Counted from the first letter of the stretch, positions 16,547 through 26,176 are shown. The stretch: 64,000 nucleotides of DNA from Mycolicibacterium neoaurum (GCF_036946495.1 NZ_JAQIIX010000001.1:434001-498000); one strand, 5' to 3'. The notes: a model not told the origin generated them from the letters alone. A program made the numbers and translations.

Positions 16547-18228
16547 CCGGCGCCGCCGAATTCGACTACGTCATCGTGGGTGCGGGCAGCGCCGGCTGCC
16601 TGCTGGCGAACAGGCTCAGCGCCAACCCCGATCATCGTGTGCTGTTGGTCGAGGCCGGTGGCAAGGACGACTGGTTCTGGATCAAGATCCCGGTCGGTTA
16701 CCTCTACACCATCGCCAACCCGCGGACCGATTGGTGCTACACGACCGAGGCGGATCCTGGCCTGGCGGACCGCAGCATCATCTACGCGCGCGGCCGGGTG
16801 ATCGGCGGTTGTTCGTCGATCAACGCGATGATCCACATGCGGGGACAGGCCAGCGATTACGTCTCGTGGGCGCAGGCGACCGGTGACGACCGATGGCTGT
16901 GGGGCGGTCCGGAATCTGCCGGTCAGACGCTGTCCATCTACAAGCAGCTGGAGGACTACTTCGGCGGCGCCGACGAATGGCACGGCACCGATGGCGAGAT
17001 CCGTGTCGAGCGACCGCGGGTGCGCTGGAAGATACTCGACGCCTGGCAGGCCGCTGCCGCCCAGGTGGGCATCTCCCCGATCGAGGAGTTCAACCGCGGG
17101 GACAATGCGGGCAGCGCGTACTTCCACGTCAACCAACGCCGGGGACGGCGCTGGTCGATGGCCGACGCATTCCTCCATCCGATCGCCCACCGGTCGAACC
17201 TCACCGTTTACACCAAAACGCAAGCGGTACAGCTGTTGACAGATGAGCAGGTAGCCGATAGTCAACGACGTGGCGCCTGGACCACCGCCGCACACCGCGC
17301 CACCGGTGTGCGGGTGATCAGGGATGGACGGTACCTCGACGTACGGGCCCGGCGGGAGGTGATCCTTAGCGCCGGTGCCATCGGATCGCCCCACTTGATG
17401 CAGGCTTCCGGTCTGGGTCCCGCTGGGCTACTCGCGGCGCATCAGGTGCCGGTGCGCGTCGACCTCCAGGGCGTAGGCGAGAACCTGCAGGACCATCTTC
17501 AGCTCCGAACGGTCTACCGGGTCCAGGGCGCACGCACCGTCAACACGCTGTATCGCAACCTGTTCACCCGGGCCGGTATGGGATTGCAGTATCTACTGAC
17601 CCGGTCGGGTCCGATGACCATGCCGCCGTCCACCCTGGGTGCCTTCGCAGCCAGCGACCCCGGCCGCACCAGTCCGGATCTTGAGTGGCATGTGCAGCCG
17701 CTGTCGCTGTCCAAGTTCGGCGAGCCGCTGCACCGGTTCGGAGCCATCACTCCCTCGGTATGCAATCTACGACCCAGTTCACGCGGCCACGTCCGACTGA
17801 GGAGCGCCGATCCCCTGACCTATCCGACGATCTCGTGCAACTATCTGTCCACCGACGACGATCTTCGCACCGCCGTGCAGGGCTTGCGGATGACACGCAC
17901 CATCATGGCGGCACCGGCGCTGGCGCCCTACCGGCCGGAAGAGTTGCTACCCAGCGGACACCTGATCAGCGATGACGACCTGCAGCAGGCGGCCAGAGAA
18001 CTGGGCACCACCATCTTTCACCCGGTCGGCACCTGTGCCATGGGCGCCTTCGACACCCATGGCCGGCCGCGGTCGAGCTCCACGGTGCTGGACACCGATT
18101 GTCGGGTATACCGGGTCGCCGGTCTTCGGGTTGTCGATGCCTCGGCGATGCCGACCATCACGTCCGGGAACACCAACGCACCGGTCATGTTGATCGCCGA
18201 ACGCGCCGCGAGAGCCATCCTGGAATAA
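16543..18228 (+). CDS. GMC family FAD oxidoreductase
   Basis: A 561-residue glucose-methanol-choline oxidoreductase. The N-terminal FAD fold is DYVIVGAGSAGCLLANRLS; GRVIGGCSSINAMIHMRGQ and GAIGSPHLMQASGLGP are the two GMC signatures; FHPVGTCAMG and TSGNTNAPVMLIAERAA hold the active-site His and Asn. It oxidises an alcohol substrate, which cannot be named; the length fits choline dehydrogenase-like enzymes. The ATG overlaps the mmpL stop by one base step (ATGA), with GGAGG upstream. Coupling to an exporter suggests that it modifies the exported compound or its competitor. Confidence 0.9.
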   Translation: MTGAAEFDYVIVGAGSAGCLLANRLSANPDHRVLLVEAGGKDDWFWIKIPVGYLYTIANPRTDWCYTTEADPGLADRSIIYARGRVIGGCSSINAMIHMRGQASDYVSWAQATGDDRWLWGGPESAGQTLSIYKQLEDYFGGADEWHGTDGEIRVERPRVRWKILDAWQAAAAQVGISPIEEFNRGDNAGSAYFHVNQRRGRRWSMADAFLHPIAHRSNLTVYTKTQAVQLLTDEQVADSQRRGAWTTAAHRATGVRVIRDGRYLDVRARREVILSAGAIGSPHLMQASGLGPAGLLAAHQVPVRVDLQGVGENLQDHLQLRTVYRVQGARTVNTLYRNLFTRAGMGLQYLLTRSGPMTMPPSTLGAFAASDPGRTSPDLEWHVQPLSLSKFGEPLHRFGAITPSVCNLRPSSRGHVRLRSADPLTYPTISCNYLSTDDDLRTAVQGLRMTRTIMAAPALAPYRPEELLPSGHLISDDDLQQAARELGTTIFHPVGTCAMGAFDTHGRPRSSSTVLDTDCRVYRVAGLRVVDASAMPTITSGNTNAPVMLIAERAARAILE

Positions 18229-18284
18229 ACAGGGCCACGACCGTACTTGGCTCAAGAGTCCTGCTCCCCGACTCTGGAGTGTCC

Positions 18285-19094
18285 ATGAATCGACCTGTCC
18301 GCGTCGCTGTCCAGGTACAGCCCGGCGGCACACCCGACTACCGCACGTGGCGAGACGCCGTCTTGGCCGCCGACGACCTCGGCGTCGACGTGATCTTCGG
18401 CTATGACCACTTCCACCGGCCGGCCATGAAGGGCATCGTCGACGGCAAACCCGTGATGTTCGACGAACAGCCCGACGTCGCGAACTTCGAGGGCTGGACC
18501 GCGCTGGCATCATGGGGCGAAATCACCTCGCATGCCGAGATCGGGCTGCTGGTCACCGGCGTCGGATACCGCAATGCCGATCTGCTCGCCGATATGGCCC
18601 GCACCGTCGACCACATCAGCGGCGGTCGCCTCATCCTGGGTCTTGGTGCGGGATGGTACGAAAAGGATTACACCACCTACGGTTACGAGTTCGGCACCTT
18701 CGGTTCACGCTTCGACCTGTTCGACGAGAGCCTGATCCGCATCGAGAACAGGCTGGCGGCCTTGGTGCCGCCGCCGGTGCGCGAGCTTCCCATCCTCATC
18801 GGCGGAACCGGCCCCAAGCGTTCGCTCCCGGCCGTCGCCCGACATGCCGACATCTGGCACGCATTCCAGGACCTGGACGGCTTTCGCCGGTCCAGCGACC
18901 GTGTCGACGAACTGGCGGCGACATTCGGCCGCGACGGTACCGATATCGAACGATCGACGCTATGGCAGGACCCGGACAGCGCCGATGCTTTCCGCGAGGC
19001 AGGCGTCACCTTGTTCCAGACCGAACTCACCGCCGATGACGGCTACGACCTGACATCGCTCAAGCAGGTGCTCGCCTGGCGCGATAACAGGTGA
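18285..19094 (+). CDS. LLM-class F420-dependent oxidoreductase
   Basis: A 269-residue TIM-barrel luciferase-like protein: IFGYDHFHRP, GLLVTGVGYRNADLLADMARTVDHISGGRLILGLGAGWYEKDYTTYG and PILIGGTGPKRSLPAVARHADIWHAF are family hallmarks. Mycobacterial members usually use coenzyme F420, less often FMN. ATG at 18285 follows GGAG; the upstream extension of the frame overlaps the GMC gene and is not credible. It lies 56 bp after the GMC gene on the same strand and may extend that operon. Substrate unknown. Confidence 0.88.
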   Translation: MNRPVRVAVQVQPGGTPDYRTWRDAVLAADDLGVDVIFGYDHFHRPAMKGIVDGKPVMFDEQPDVANFEGWTALASWGEITSHAEIGLLVTGVGYRNADLLADMARTVDHISGGRLILGLGAGWYEKDYTTYGYEFGTFGSRFDLFDESLIRIENRLAALVPPPVRELPILIGGTGPKRSLPAVARHADIWHAFQDLDGFRRSSDRVDELAATFGRDGTDIERSTLWQDPDSADAFREAGVTLFQTELTADDGYDLTSLKQVLAWRDNR

Positions 19095-19110
19095 GCAACC
19101 GGCATCGACG

Positions 19111-20079
19111 TCAACGAACCCCCCGATCGCCATAGCGCCCGCCTGCGACCATGTCACTGAGTGGCTGAAGTTCGGCCAGCGCCTCGACGTCCAGTTCGAC
19201 GTCCACGGCGGCCACATTCTGGTCGAGTCGACCGGCGTTGCGCGTTCCAGGGATGGGCACAACGGACACGCTCAACCGCCGCGCTTGGGCGTACACCCAT
19301 GCCAGTGCGACTTGCGCCGGCAGGACACCGAGGCGCGCCGCGACCGCCCCGACGGTGTCGGCGATCGCTTGATTCTGTCGGCCAGCAGCGCCGTTGAATC
19401 GTGGATTGCGCGCCCGGAAATCGTTGGGATCCAGTGCCTCTCTGCGCACCGAGCCGGTGAGGAAACCGCGCCCCAACGGGGCGTAGGGCACCAATCCCAC
19501 ACCCAGCTCGGCCATGGTCGGAGTGACCTGCTCGACGTCCCTTGTCCACAACGAGTATTCACTCTGGACGGCGGCGATCGGGTGGATGCGGTGCGCACGC
19601 CGCAACAGATCGGAGTCGACCTCGCTGAGACCGAGATACCTGACTTTGCCTTTTTGCACAAGCTCCGCCATCGCGCCGACAGTTTCCTCGATCTCGGCAT
19701 TCTGCGGAGGTCGATGCAGATAGAGCAGATCGACATGGTCGACGCCGAGACGCAGCAGCGACGCCTCGCATGAGCGCTTGACGTAGGGTGCATCGCCGCG
19801 GTGCACGCGCCTGTCGTCACCACTGCTGCGATCGATCCCGAACTTGGTGGCAATCTGCACGGCGTCGCGCCTACCGACGATCCCGCGCCCCAACAACACC
19901 TCATCATGGCCGGCCCCGTACTGATCGGCGGTGTCGAAAAGCGTGACTCCCACGTCGATCGCGTGACCGATGGTCGCGAGGTTGGCATCCCAGTCGGTGG
20001 CCCCGTAGTACTCGCTCATCCCCATGCAGCCAAGGCCTTGTGCGGACACATCGAGACCACCGAGAACTGCTCTTTTCAT
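19111..20079 (-). CDS. Aldo/keto reductase
   Basis: A 322-residue AKR: the catalytic Asp/Tyr segment FDTADQYGAGHDEVLLGRGI, Lys in IATKFG, His in LLYLHRPPQ, and the NADPH-binding C-terminus VPIPGTRNAGRLDQNVAA. This matches the AKR11/13-like aldehyde or ketone reductases common in actinobacteria. ATG at 20079 is preceded by GGAAGGA at a good distance, and the longer frame has no homology-like content. It converges with the F420-type oxidoreductase gene. Confidence 0.92.
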   Translation of the reverse strand: MKRAVLGGLDVSAQGLGCMGMSEYYGATDWDANLATIGHAIDVGVTLFDTADQYGAGHDEVLLGRGIVGRRDAVQIATKFGIDRSSGDDRRVHRGDAPYVKRSCEASLLRLGVDHVDLLYLHRPPQNAEIEETVGAMAELVQKGKVRYLGLSEVDSDLLRRAHRIHPIAAVQSEYSLWTRDVEQVTPTMAELGVGLVPYAPLGRGFLTGSVRREALDPNDFRARNPRFNGAAGRQNQAIADTVGAVAARLGVLPAQVALAWVYAQARRLSVSVVPIPGTRNAGRLDQNVAAVDVELDVEALAELQPLSDMVAGGRYGDRGVR

Positions 20080-20264
20080 GTCGATCCTTCCGCGGTCGCC
20101 TGTACCGACTCCAGGATCGGCCGCCGGGGGCACCGGGACAATGGGTGCATCACACCCAGGCACGCCCACTCCCGGGACGGTCCTGCGTACCGAAAAATGG
20201 ACTCGGATGCTGGTCGGAAGCCGCATCCAGCAGTTACCGTTGACGACGTGAGGACGTTGGTCCG

Positions 20265-22031
20265 TTGAGCGCAGGTATCGGCTCTGCTGCCAGTGAGGAA
20301 CGCCGGCTTCGGACGCTCCATTCGTACGCCGTGCTCGATACACCGGCCGAACCGGCCTTCGACGACCTGACCGAGCTGGCCGCCGAGTTGTGTGCGGCCC
20401 CGACAGCACTCATCTCGCTCGTCGACTCCGACCGGCAATGGTTCAAATCTCGGCGCGGGATCGACGCCCAAGAGACCCCTCGAGGGGAATCGTTCTGTGT
20501 GCACGCGCTGGCATCCCATGAGGTGCTGGTCATTCCGGATGCGTCGCGCGATCCCCGGGTAGCCGACTATCTGTGCGTGCGGGAGGAGCCGCATTATCGC
20601 TTCTACGCCGGCGCACCGTTGATCGCCGCCGACGGTGCAGTACTCGGCACGTTGTGTGTCGTCGATACCAAGCCGCGCAATCTCGAGGCGACCCAACGCA
20701 GACATTTGGCGGTGCTCGCGGCCCAGGTGATCGCCCAGCTGGAAATCCGTCGTCAGGCCGCCGCGCTCGCCGCGGTGGTGCGCGAGATGCAGGAAACCAA
20801 GCGGATGCTCGACGGCGTGCTGCGGCACACCGATGTGCTGATCTATGCCAAGGATGTGGCCGGCCGGTATGTCATGGTCAATCCTGCGGTCCAGCAGGCG
20901 ACACGGATTACCGAGGACATGGTCGGTCGGACCGATCACGACCTGTTCGCCCATGAGATCGCCGACGAGTATCGCCGTAATGACAGGCGCATCATGTCTG
21001 CCGGTCAGCGCCAGGTGTTCACCGAGCGGATCGTGCACGAGGACGGAACGCACCGCAGTTATCAGTCGACCAAGTTTCCCGTCTACGACGACGCCGGTGT
21101 CGTCATCGGCATGGCCGGTGTCTCAACCGATGTCACCGACCTCGAAACCGCCAGGGCCGCGCACGAAGATGCGGAGATGCGGCTACGCACCGTGGTGGAA
21201 CAGTCACCGGTGGCGATCAGCGTCATCGCCGAGACAGGTGTCCTCGTCTATGTGAACCCGGCGGCAGTCGCACTGTGCGGGGCGGCGCATAGTAGTGATC
21301 TGCATGGCAGACTCGCGTTGGATCTGGTGGTCTCCGATCAGCGCGACGGCATCGCCGCGCTCATGACTTCGGTGCTCGCGGGCGAGCCGACGACCAAGAG
21401 CGGCCGGACCCAGCTCCTGCGCCTGGACAATCGGATGGTGCCGGTCGAGTTCACGATAAGCCGCATCCAGTACTCCGGGGGCCCCGCGCTGCAGGCCGAG
21501 GTCCGCGATATCACCGCCGACCTCAGCGATCGTGAGCATCTCGAACTCGCCGCCAACACCGATGCCCTGACCCAGCTCCTGAATCGCCGAGCCTGGACAC
21601 TACGTGTACAAGCCATCATCGACGAGCGTTCAGCAGCTTCACAATCGGGCGTGCTCGTGATCGTGATGATCGACATCGACCACTTCAAGGTCTACAACGA
21701 CACGTACGGTCACCCCGCCGGGGACGATCTGCTCCGTCACATTGCACAGGTATTCCAAGCAAACGTCCGCCCCGATGACGTCCTCGCGCGCTGGGGCGGA
21801 GAGGAATTCGTAATCGCACTCCCCTGCCCCACCACAGCCGATGCGCTCGGAATCCTGCACCGGCTCAAGACCGCCATGCCGACACCGCAGACCTGCTCCA
21901 TCGGGTACACGGCCTGGACTGAACACGACGACCTGGACACCTGCATCAACAGAGCCGACAAGGCCCTCTACGCCGCAAAGAACGCCGGCAGAAACCGCAT
22001 CATCGGCTTGCCCGCCGAACCGGAGTCGTAG
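20265..22031 (+). CDS. Diguanylate cyclase with GAF-PAS-PAS-GGDEF architecture
   Basis: A 588-residue soluble signalling protein that would make cyclic di-GMP. Order: N-terminal GAF (~20-165, RFYAGAPLIAADGAVLGTLCVVD), PAS 1 (~175-295, VLIYAKDVAGRYVMVNPAV and a PAC-like tail), PAS 2 (~305-415), GGDEF (~420-585). The active-site loop is GGEEF at 511-515, which is competent, and RPDD at 502-505 is an intact inhibitory I-site five residues before it. No membrane segment or EAL domain is present. TTG at 20265 is the only plausible start; nearby GTG codons run into stops. It abuts the convergent acyl-CoA dehydrogenase with adjacent stop codons. Confidence 0.9.
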   Translation: MSAGIGSAASEERRLRTLHSYAVLDTPAEPAFDDLTELAAELCAAPTALISLVDSDRQWFKSRRGIDAQETPRGESFCVHALASHEVLVIPDASRDPRVADYLCVREEPHYRFYAGAPLIAADGAVLGTLCVVDTKPRNLEATQRRHLAVLAAQVIAQLEIRRQAAALAAVVREMQETKRMLDGVLRHTDVLIYAKDVAGRYVMVNPAVQQATRITEDMVGRTDHDLFAHEIADEYRRNDRRIMSAGQRQVFTERIVHEDGTHRSYQSTKFPVYDDAGVVIGMAGVSTDVTDLETARAAHEDAEMRLRTVVEQSPVAISVIAETGVLVYVNPAAVALCGAAHSSDLHGRLALDLVVSDQRDGIAALMTSVLAGEPTTKSGRTQLLRLDNRMVPVEFTISRIQYSGGPALQAEVRDITADLSDREHLELAANTDALTQLLNRRAWTLRVQAIIDERSAASQSGVLVIVMIDIDHFKVYNDTYGHPAGDDLLRHIAQVFQANVRPDDVLARWGGEEFVIALPCPTTADALGILHRLKTAMPTPQTCSIGYTAWTEHDDLDTCINRADKALYAAKNAGRNRIIGLPAEPES

Positions 22032-23228
22032 CTACCCGGTGATATCCCGGCCGATCAACCGCCGCGCAATGATCCACTGCTGCAACTCGTTTGCGCCCTC
22101 GAATATCTCCAAGATCTTGGCATCGCGGTACATTTCCTCGAGCCGCACCGACTCGCCCGTCTCACCGACCTGCCGCGCGAATCCGAGCGCGCCATATATC
22201 TGGATCGCCTCTCGCACCACGTCGTTGGCCAACCGAGTCCCGTAGGCCTTGGCCATCGCAGCCTCCGGCTCGGCGGTCCGGTCGCCACGGTCGACCAAGG
22301 TTGCAGCCTTCTGGTACAACGTTCGCGCACACTCTAGTTCGGTGGCGCGCTGGGCCATGACGAATTGCCAATGCTGCATCGCGCCCAGCGGAGCACCGAA
22401 TACCTCGCGGGTGCGCAATCGATCGACGGCCAGGTCCACCGCCGCCTGAGCCACACCCACGCCGGCGGCACCGATTCCGATCCGCCCACGCACCAACGCC
22501 GACAGGGCGACCGCCATCCCGCCACCCGCTTCACCCAGCAGCTGGGATCGCGGGACGTGCACATCGGTGAACTCGATGTCCGCGGTGATCTGGCCACGGT
22601 GGCCCATCTTCAGATCCGGCGTGCCGATACGGACGCCAGGTGAGGCGAGGTCGACCAGCAGCATGGTGGCCCGATCACTGCCGGCGCCGGCCCGCACCAA
22701 CACCGACACCCATCCCCTGGCGACGCTGTTGGTGATCCATCGCTTGCGGCCGTTGACGATGAAGCCGTCCGATGTCTCCTCTGCCACGGTCTGCAGACGC
22801 GCGGCGGTCAGGTCCGAACTGGTGTCAGGTTCGGTGGTGGCGAACGCGAATGCAACCCGGCCGCTGACCAATTCGGGAATCAGTCGGGCCCGTAATTCGG
22901 GCGAGGCGAACGTCAGCGTCTGCGGTACCAGGATGCACTGGCCGTCGAAGACCCCCGCCAACGACGACGAATGATAGGCGATCTCCTCGGTGACGGTGCA
23001 CGTGCCGAGCATCGGATGCTGAAGGCCCATACCGAAATCCGCACCGAACGGCACCCCGAACAGACCCTTGTCGGCCAGACCTCGGAAGGCCGTCCATGGG
23101 AAGCTCTCCGCCGACTCCTCGCGTTGCCCGATCTCGCGGGCGTACGGCACGACGGCGCGACCCACGGCCTCGCGCGCGAGCTGGCGTACCCGCACGATCT
23201 CTTCGGGCAACCAGACGTCATGGGTCAT
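22032..23228 (-). CDS. Acyl-CoA dehydrogenase
   Basis: A roughly 398-residue acyl-CoA dehydrogenase: FAFATTEPDTSSDLTAARL and KRWITNSVARGWVSVLV in the FAD domain, MAKAYGTRLANDVVREAIQIYGALGF and ILEIFEGANELQQWIIAR near the end, where the Glu is the catalytic base position of most family members. ATG at 23228 (AGGA upstream) starts at the family's normal N-terminus. An alternative ATG at 23285 overlaps the TetR stop as ATGA, which argues for translational coupling with 19 extra residues. With the upstream tetR it forms a two-gene unit. Confidence 0.88.
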   Translation of the reverse strand: MTHDVWLPEEIVRVRQLAREAVGRAVVPYAREIGQREESAESFPWTAFRGLADKGLFGVPFGADFGMGLQHPMLGTCTVTEEIAYHSSSLAGVFDGQCILVPQTLTFASPELRARLIPELVSGRVAFAFATTEPDTSSDLTAARLQTVAEETSDGFIVNGRKRWITNSVARGWVSVLVRAGAGSDRATMLLVDLASPGVRIGTPDLKMGHRGQITADIEFTDVHVPRSQLLGEAGGGMAVALSALVRGRIGIGAAGVGVAQAAVDLAVDRLRTREVFGAPLGAMQHWQFVMAQRATELECARTLYQKAATLVDRGDRTAEPEAAMAKAYGTRLANDVVREAIQIYGALGFARQVGETGESVRLEEMYRDAKILEIFEGANELQQWIIARRLIGRDITG

Positions 23229-23281
23229 GCGGTCCTGAGTGCGTTCGATCACCGACTCACAATAACAGTCAGCCCTGACGG

Positions 23282-23938
23282 TCATTGCGGTTCCGGATCC
23301 CCAGGTCCTAACAACCACCGGACGGCCATGTCGTTCCACAATCGAAGGTGCGGATCGGTATCGGCACCGCGCTCGCCCAGCGAGTAGGTCAGCGCCACCC
23401 CACGCATGCTGCTGAACAGCAGCTCCCGCAGGTCGGAGAACCCGGGGTGGCTACTATGCACCGGCCCGAACATCGTCGCGATGACGTGTTCGATGGCCCG
23501 ACCCAACCTGCGCTCGGCTTCCACCAGTCCGGCCCGCAGCCCCGGATCCGTCCGGGCTGCGATCCAGAGCTCCATTGCGGCCCAGAAGTAGGGTTGCCGA
23601 AACGTCCTCCAGAGCAGGCTGATCGCGTACTCGATCCGAGCGGAACCGCCTGCGGCACCGTCGGGCACAGCCGCGTCGAACCACCGTTCCATCTCAGCGA
23701 TCCGTTCGATGGCCAGGTGCTGGGCGGCGCCGACGAGCAGAGCGTCCCTCGATGGGAAGTAATGCAGCAGCCTGCCCCGGGACACCCCAGCCATCTGTTG
23801 GATGACGACGGTGGTGGCACCGCTGTAGCCGTGCTCAACCAGAGCGCGCACCGCCGCATCGAGGATCAATGCGCGGCTGTCGGCCCGCCGATCCGGGCGC
23901 GAAACGCGTTCCGCCTTGGACTGTGTCACCACGACCAC
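23282..23938 (-). CDS. TetR family transcriptional regulator
   Basis: A 218-residue TetR protein: SRALILDAAVRALVEHGYSGATTVVIQQMAGVSRGRLLHYFPSRDALL is the HTH with the signature HYFPS turn; the remainder is a helical ligand domain with Trp/Phe-rich segment LLWRTFRQPYFWAAMELWIAA. GTG at 23938 starts it (later in-frame GTGs are possible). A perfect CGGTCAA-CT-TTGACCG palindrome lies 14 bp upstream, its likely own operator. It is followed by, and may be translationally coupled to, an acyl-CoA dehydrogenase gene. Confidence 0.88.
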   Translation of the reverse strand: MVVVTQSKAERVSRPDRRADSRALILDAAVRALVEHGYSGATTVVIQQMAGVSRGRLLHYFPSRDALLVGAAQHLAIERIAEMERWFDAAVPDGAAGGSARIEYAISLLWRTFRQPYFWAAMELWIAARTDPGLRAGLVEAERRLGRAIEHVIATMFGPVHSSHPGFSDLRELLFSSMRGVALTYSLGERGADTDPHLRLWNDMAVRWLLGPGDPEPQ

Positions 23939-23951
23939 AGCCTAGGCGAAA

Positions 23952-24025
23952 CGGTCAACTTTGACCGCAATGGCGTCATCACCACTCAGTTGAGTTTATT
24001 AACCGCTCATTTGAGCTGTTACGGT
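23952..24025. promoter_or_regulatory. Three palindromic operators and a -10 box between tetR and MFS gene
   Basis: CGGTCAA-CT-TTGACCG (23952-23967), ACTCAGTTGAGT (23984-23995) and GCTCATTTGAGC (24005-24016) are perfect dyads apart from the two-base centres. The last two share the pattern nCTCA-TTGAGn and their centres are 21 bp apart, two helical turns. TACGGT (24020-24025) is the -10 box six bases before the MFS ATG. The first site probably serves the divergent TetR, the other two the TetR encoded at 25542-26105. Confidence 0.75.
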
Positions 24026-24031
24026 CGACTC

Positions 24032-25573
24032 ATGGTTTCTGAGACGCCCGACGCGATCAAGGCCGGACGCCGCGAGTGGTCCGCGCTCGGAGTACTGGTG
24101 CTCGTGGTGACGCTGCTCGCGATCGACGGAACTGTCCTCTATCTGGCAGTTCCCGCACTGACGGCCGATATCGGGCCCAGCGCCACGGAGCTGCTGTGGA
24201 TCGGGGACATCTACTCCTTCGTCTTGGCCGGTCTGCTGATCACGATGGGCAATATCGCCGACCGCATCGGTCGCAAACGGCTGCTGTTGATCGGAGCCGG
24301 CGCCTTCGGGATCGCGTCGACACTTGCCGCATGTGCACCGGATGCCAGCACGCTCATCGTTGCTCGTGCGTTACTCGGCATCGCAGGAGCCACCCTGATG
24401 CCCTCCACGTTGTCGATAGTGCGGGCGATGTTCGCCGACGCGAAACAGCGCACGACCGCCATCGCGATCTGGTCGGGCGGTGCGATGGCCGGCGCGGCCG
24501 CCGGCCCGCTGGTCGGAGGCCTGCTCCTGGAGCACTATTAGTGGGGGTCGGTCTTCCTGATCAACCTGCCGATCATGGCACTGGTGTTGACCGCCGGGCC
24601 AGTCCTGATCCCGGAATCACACAGCGGTGTGGCGAAGAAGATCGACGTGTGGTCCTCGCTGATGTCGATGGCGGCCATCGTGCCGATCGTGTATGCGGTC
24701 AAGCACTGGGTGGGCAGCGGCTGGGACGCAGGCGTTCCGGTGGCCGCGCTCATCGGCATCACGAGCGGCTGGCTTTTCATCCGACGGCAACGCACGCTGC
24801 CCCATCCGCTCCTGGACATCACGCTGTTCCGGGTTCCGGCGTTCACCGGTGCCGTCGCCTCCAACGGGCTGGCCATTTTCGCGTTCATCGGGCTTCTCTA
24901 CTTCTATTCTCAGTACCTGCAACTCGTTCGAGCGTTCAGTCCACTGCAGGCCGGGTTGGCCGAACTGCCCGGCACGCTGGCCTCGCTCGCGGTGATCGCC
25001 GTCGTCGGCACCGTGAGCGCGCGGTTCGGTGCGGGAAACGCGATCGGGTTCGGGCTGGGAATCGGTGCGCTCGGATTGGCGGGCATCGGCGTGAGCGTCT
25101 TCCACGCCGACTACTGGCCGTTGGCTCTTGCGCTCGTGGTCATCGGATTCGGTATCGGTATCGCCATGACGTTGTCTACCGACGCGGTCGTGTCGGCGGT
25201 ACCCAAGGAACGCGCGGGAGCGGCATCGGCGATTGCCGAGACCGCCTACGAGCTCGGTACCGCACTCGGTATCGCGGTGCTGGGTTCGGTGCATTTCCTG
25301 ATGTATCGAAGCCATCTGGACCTGCCCGGGGGAACCGCCGCGAACGATGCCGAGGCCGCGAATTCCTCTCTTGCCGAGACGATCACTACGGTATCGGACC
25401 CGGTGGTCGTCGAGCACGCACGTGACGCGTTTGCCACCGCCGTCCAGACGACGTCCTTCACCGCGGCGGGCCTGCTCGTCCTTGCCGCCGTGGCAGCATG
25501 GCGGGTGATCCCGTCGGACCGCACCCAGCGAAAGGACAGCCATGGCAGCGAACGAGCCGACGGTCACCCGTGA
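24032..25573 (+). pseudogene. MFS (DHA2-type) drug exporter interrupted by in-frame TAG
   Basis: The frame encodes a 14-helix DHA2 exporter: WSALGVLVLVVTLLAIDGTVLYLAVPAL (TM1), GNIADRIGRKRLLLIG (motif A), GGAMAGAAAGPLVGGLLLEHY (motif C region). At 24539-24541 the codon is TAG, then the same frame continues WGSVFLINLP and runs unbroken to 25573. Relatives normally read H-[Y/F]-W-W-G-S here, so a TGG-to-TAG change is the simplest explanation. Upstream and downstream fragments are 169 and about 343 residues. It may be a young pseudogene, a sequencing error, or a suppressed codon. The 3' end overlaps the next TetR gene by 32 bp, and two palindromes precede it. Confidence 0.85.
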
Positions 25574-26105
25574 CAAGGAGCGGACTCGACGGGCGATCCT
25601 CGTCGCAGCCGAGAAGATGTTCGCCGAACGGGGATCCAAGGCCAGTCTCGCCGATATCGCGTCGACGGCCGGGGTGACCCAGAGCGGCCTTCGACACCAC
25701 TTTCACAGCAGGGAAGCGCTGCTCTTCGGCGTTGCCGAGAACATCGTGCAGCGCTACTGGACCGAGATCCACAACATGGTCGATCTCTCCGAGAATCGGC
25801 CGGGGAAGCTGATGCGGGCGTATATCCGCGCACTGACCGGCGCCGACGATCTGCTCTCGACACTGCTGGACCCCGCGGCCCTCAGCGCCGCTCTCGGGCA
25901 CCCGAAGATCTTCGAAGATCTGTTCACCCGAGACGCCGAACGTTGGCGGGCCGCGCTGGCCGCCGATGGTTTGCCGATGGATGTGGTCCTGGTCATCCAA
26001 CATGCCGCCGAGGGTCTGGCCATGGCCAGGAAGAGTCCGTATCTGACCGAGACGGATCTGCAGTCCGCCCGAAACAAATTGCTCGCGATGACCGAAGATG
26101 TCTGA
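25542..26105 (+). CDS. TetR family regulator overlapping the MFS gene end
   Basis: A 187-residue TetR protein: RAILVAAEKMFAERGSKASLADIASTAGVTQSGLRHHFHSREALLFGVAE is a complete HTH with the family turn. The C-terminal region is helical. The ATG at 25542 lies 32 bp inside the MFS exporter frame, so the two are co-transcribed and probably coupled. A regulator downstream of its exporter gene is a common autoregulated arrangement; its likely sites are the twin CTCA-TTGAG palindromes upstream of the MFS gene. If the exporter is dead, this regulator may be losing its purpose. Confidence 0.88.
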   Translation: MAANEPTVTRDKERTRRAILVAAEKMFAERGSKASLADIASTAGVTQSGLRHHFHSREALLFGVAENIVQRYWTEIHNMVDLSENRPGKLMRAYIRALTGADDLLSTLLDPAALSAALGHPKIFEDLFTRDAERWRAALAADGLPMDVVLVIQHAAEGLAMARKSPYLTETDLQSARNKLLAMTEDV

Positions 26106-26176
26106 CCATTCTCGGCTGCTTATCTGACGGGCGGCTAGTGTCATCCTCGCCCCGACCCCATCAACGAACACGACGG

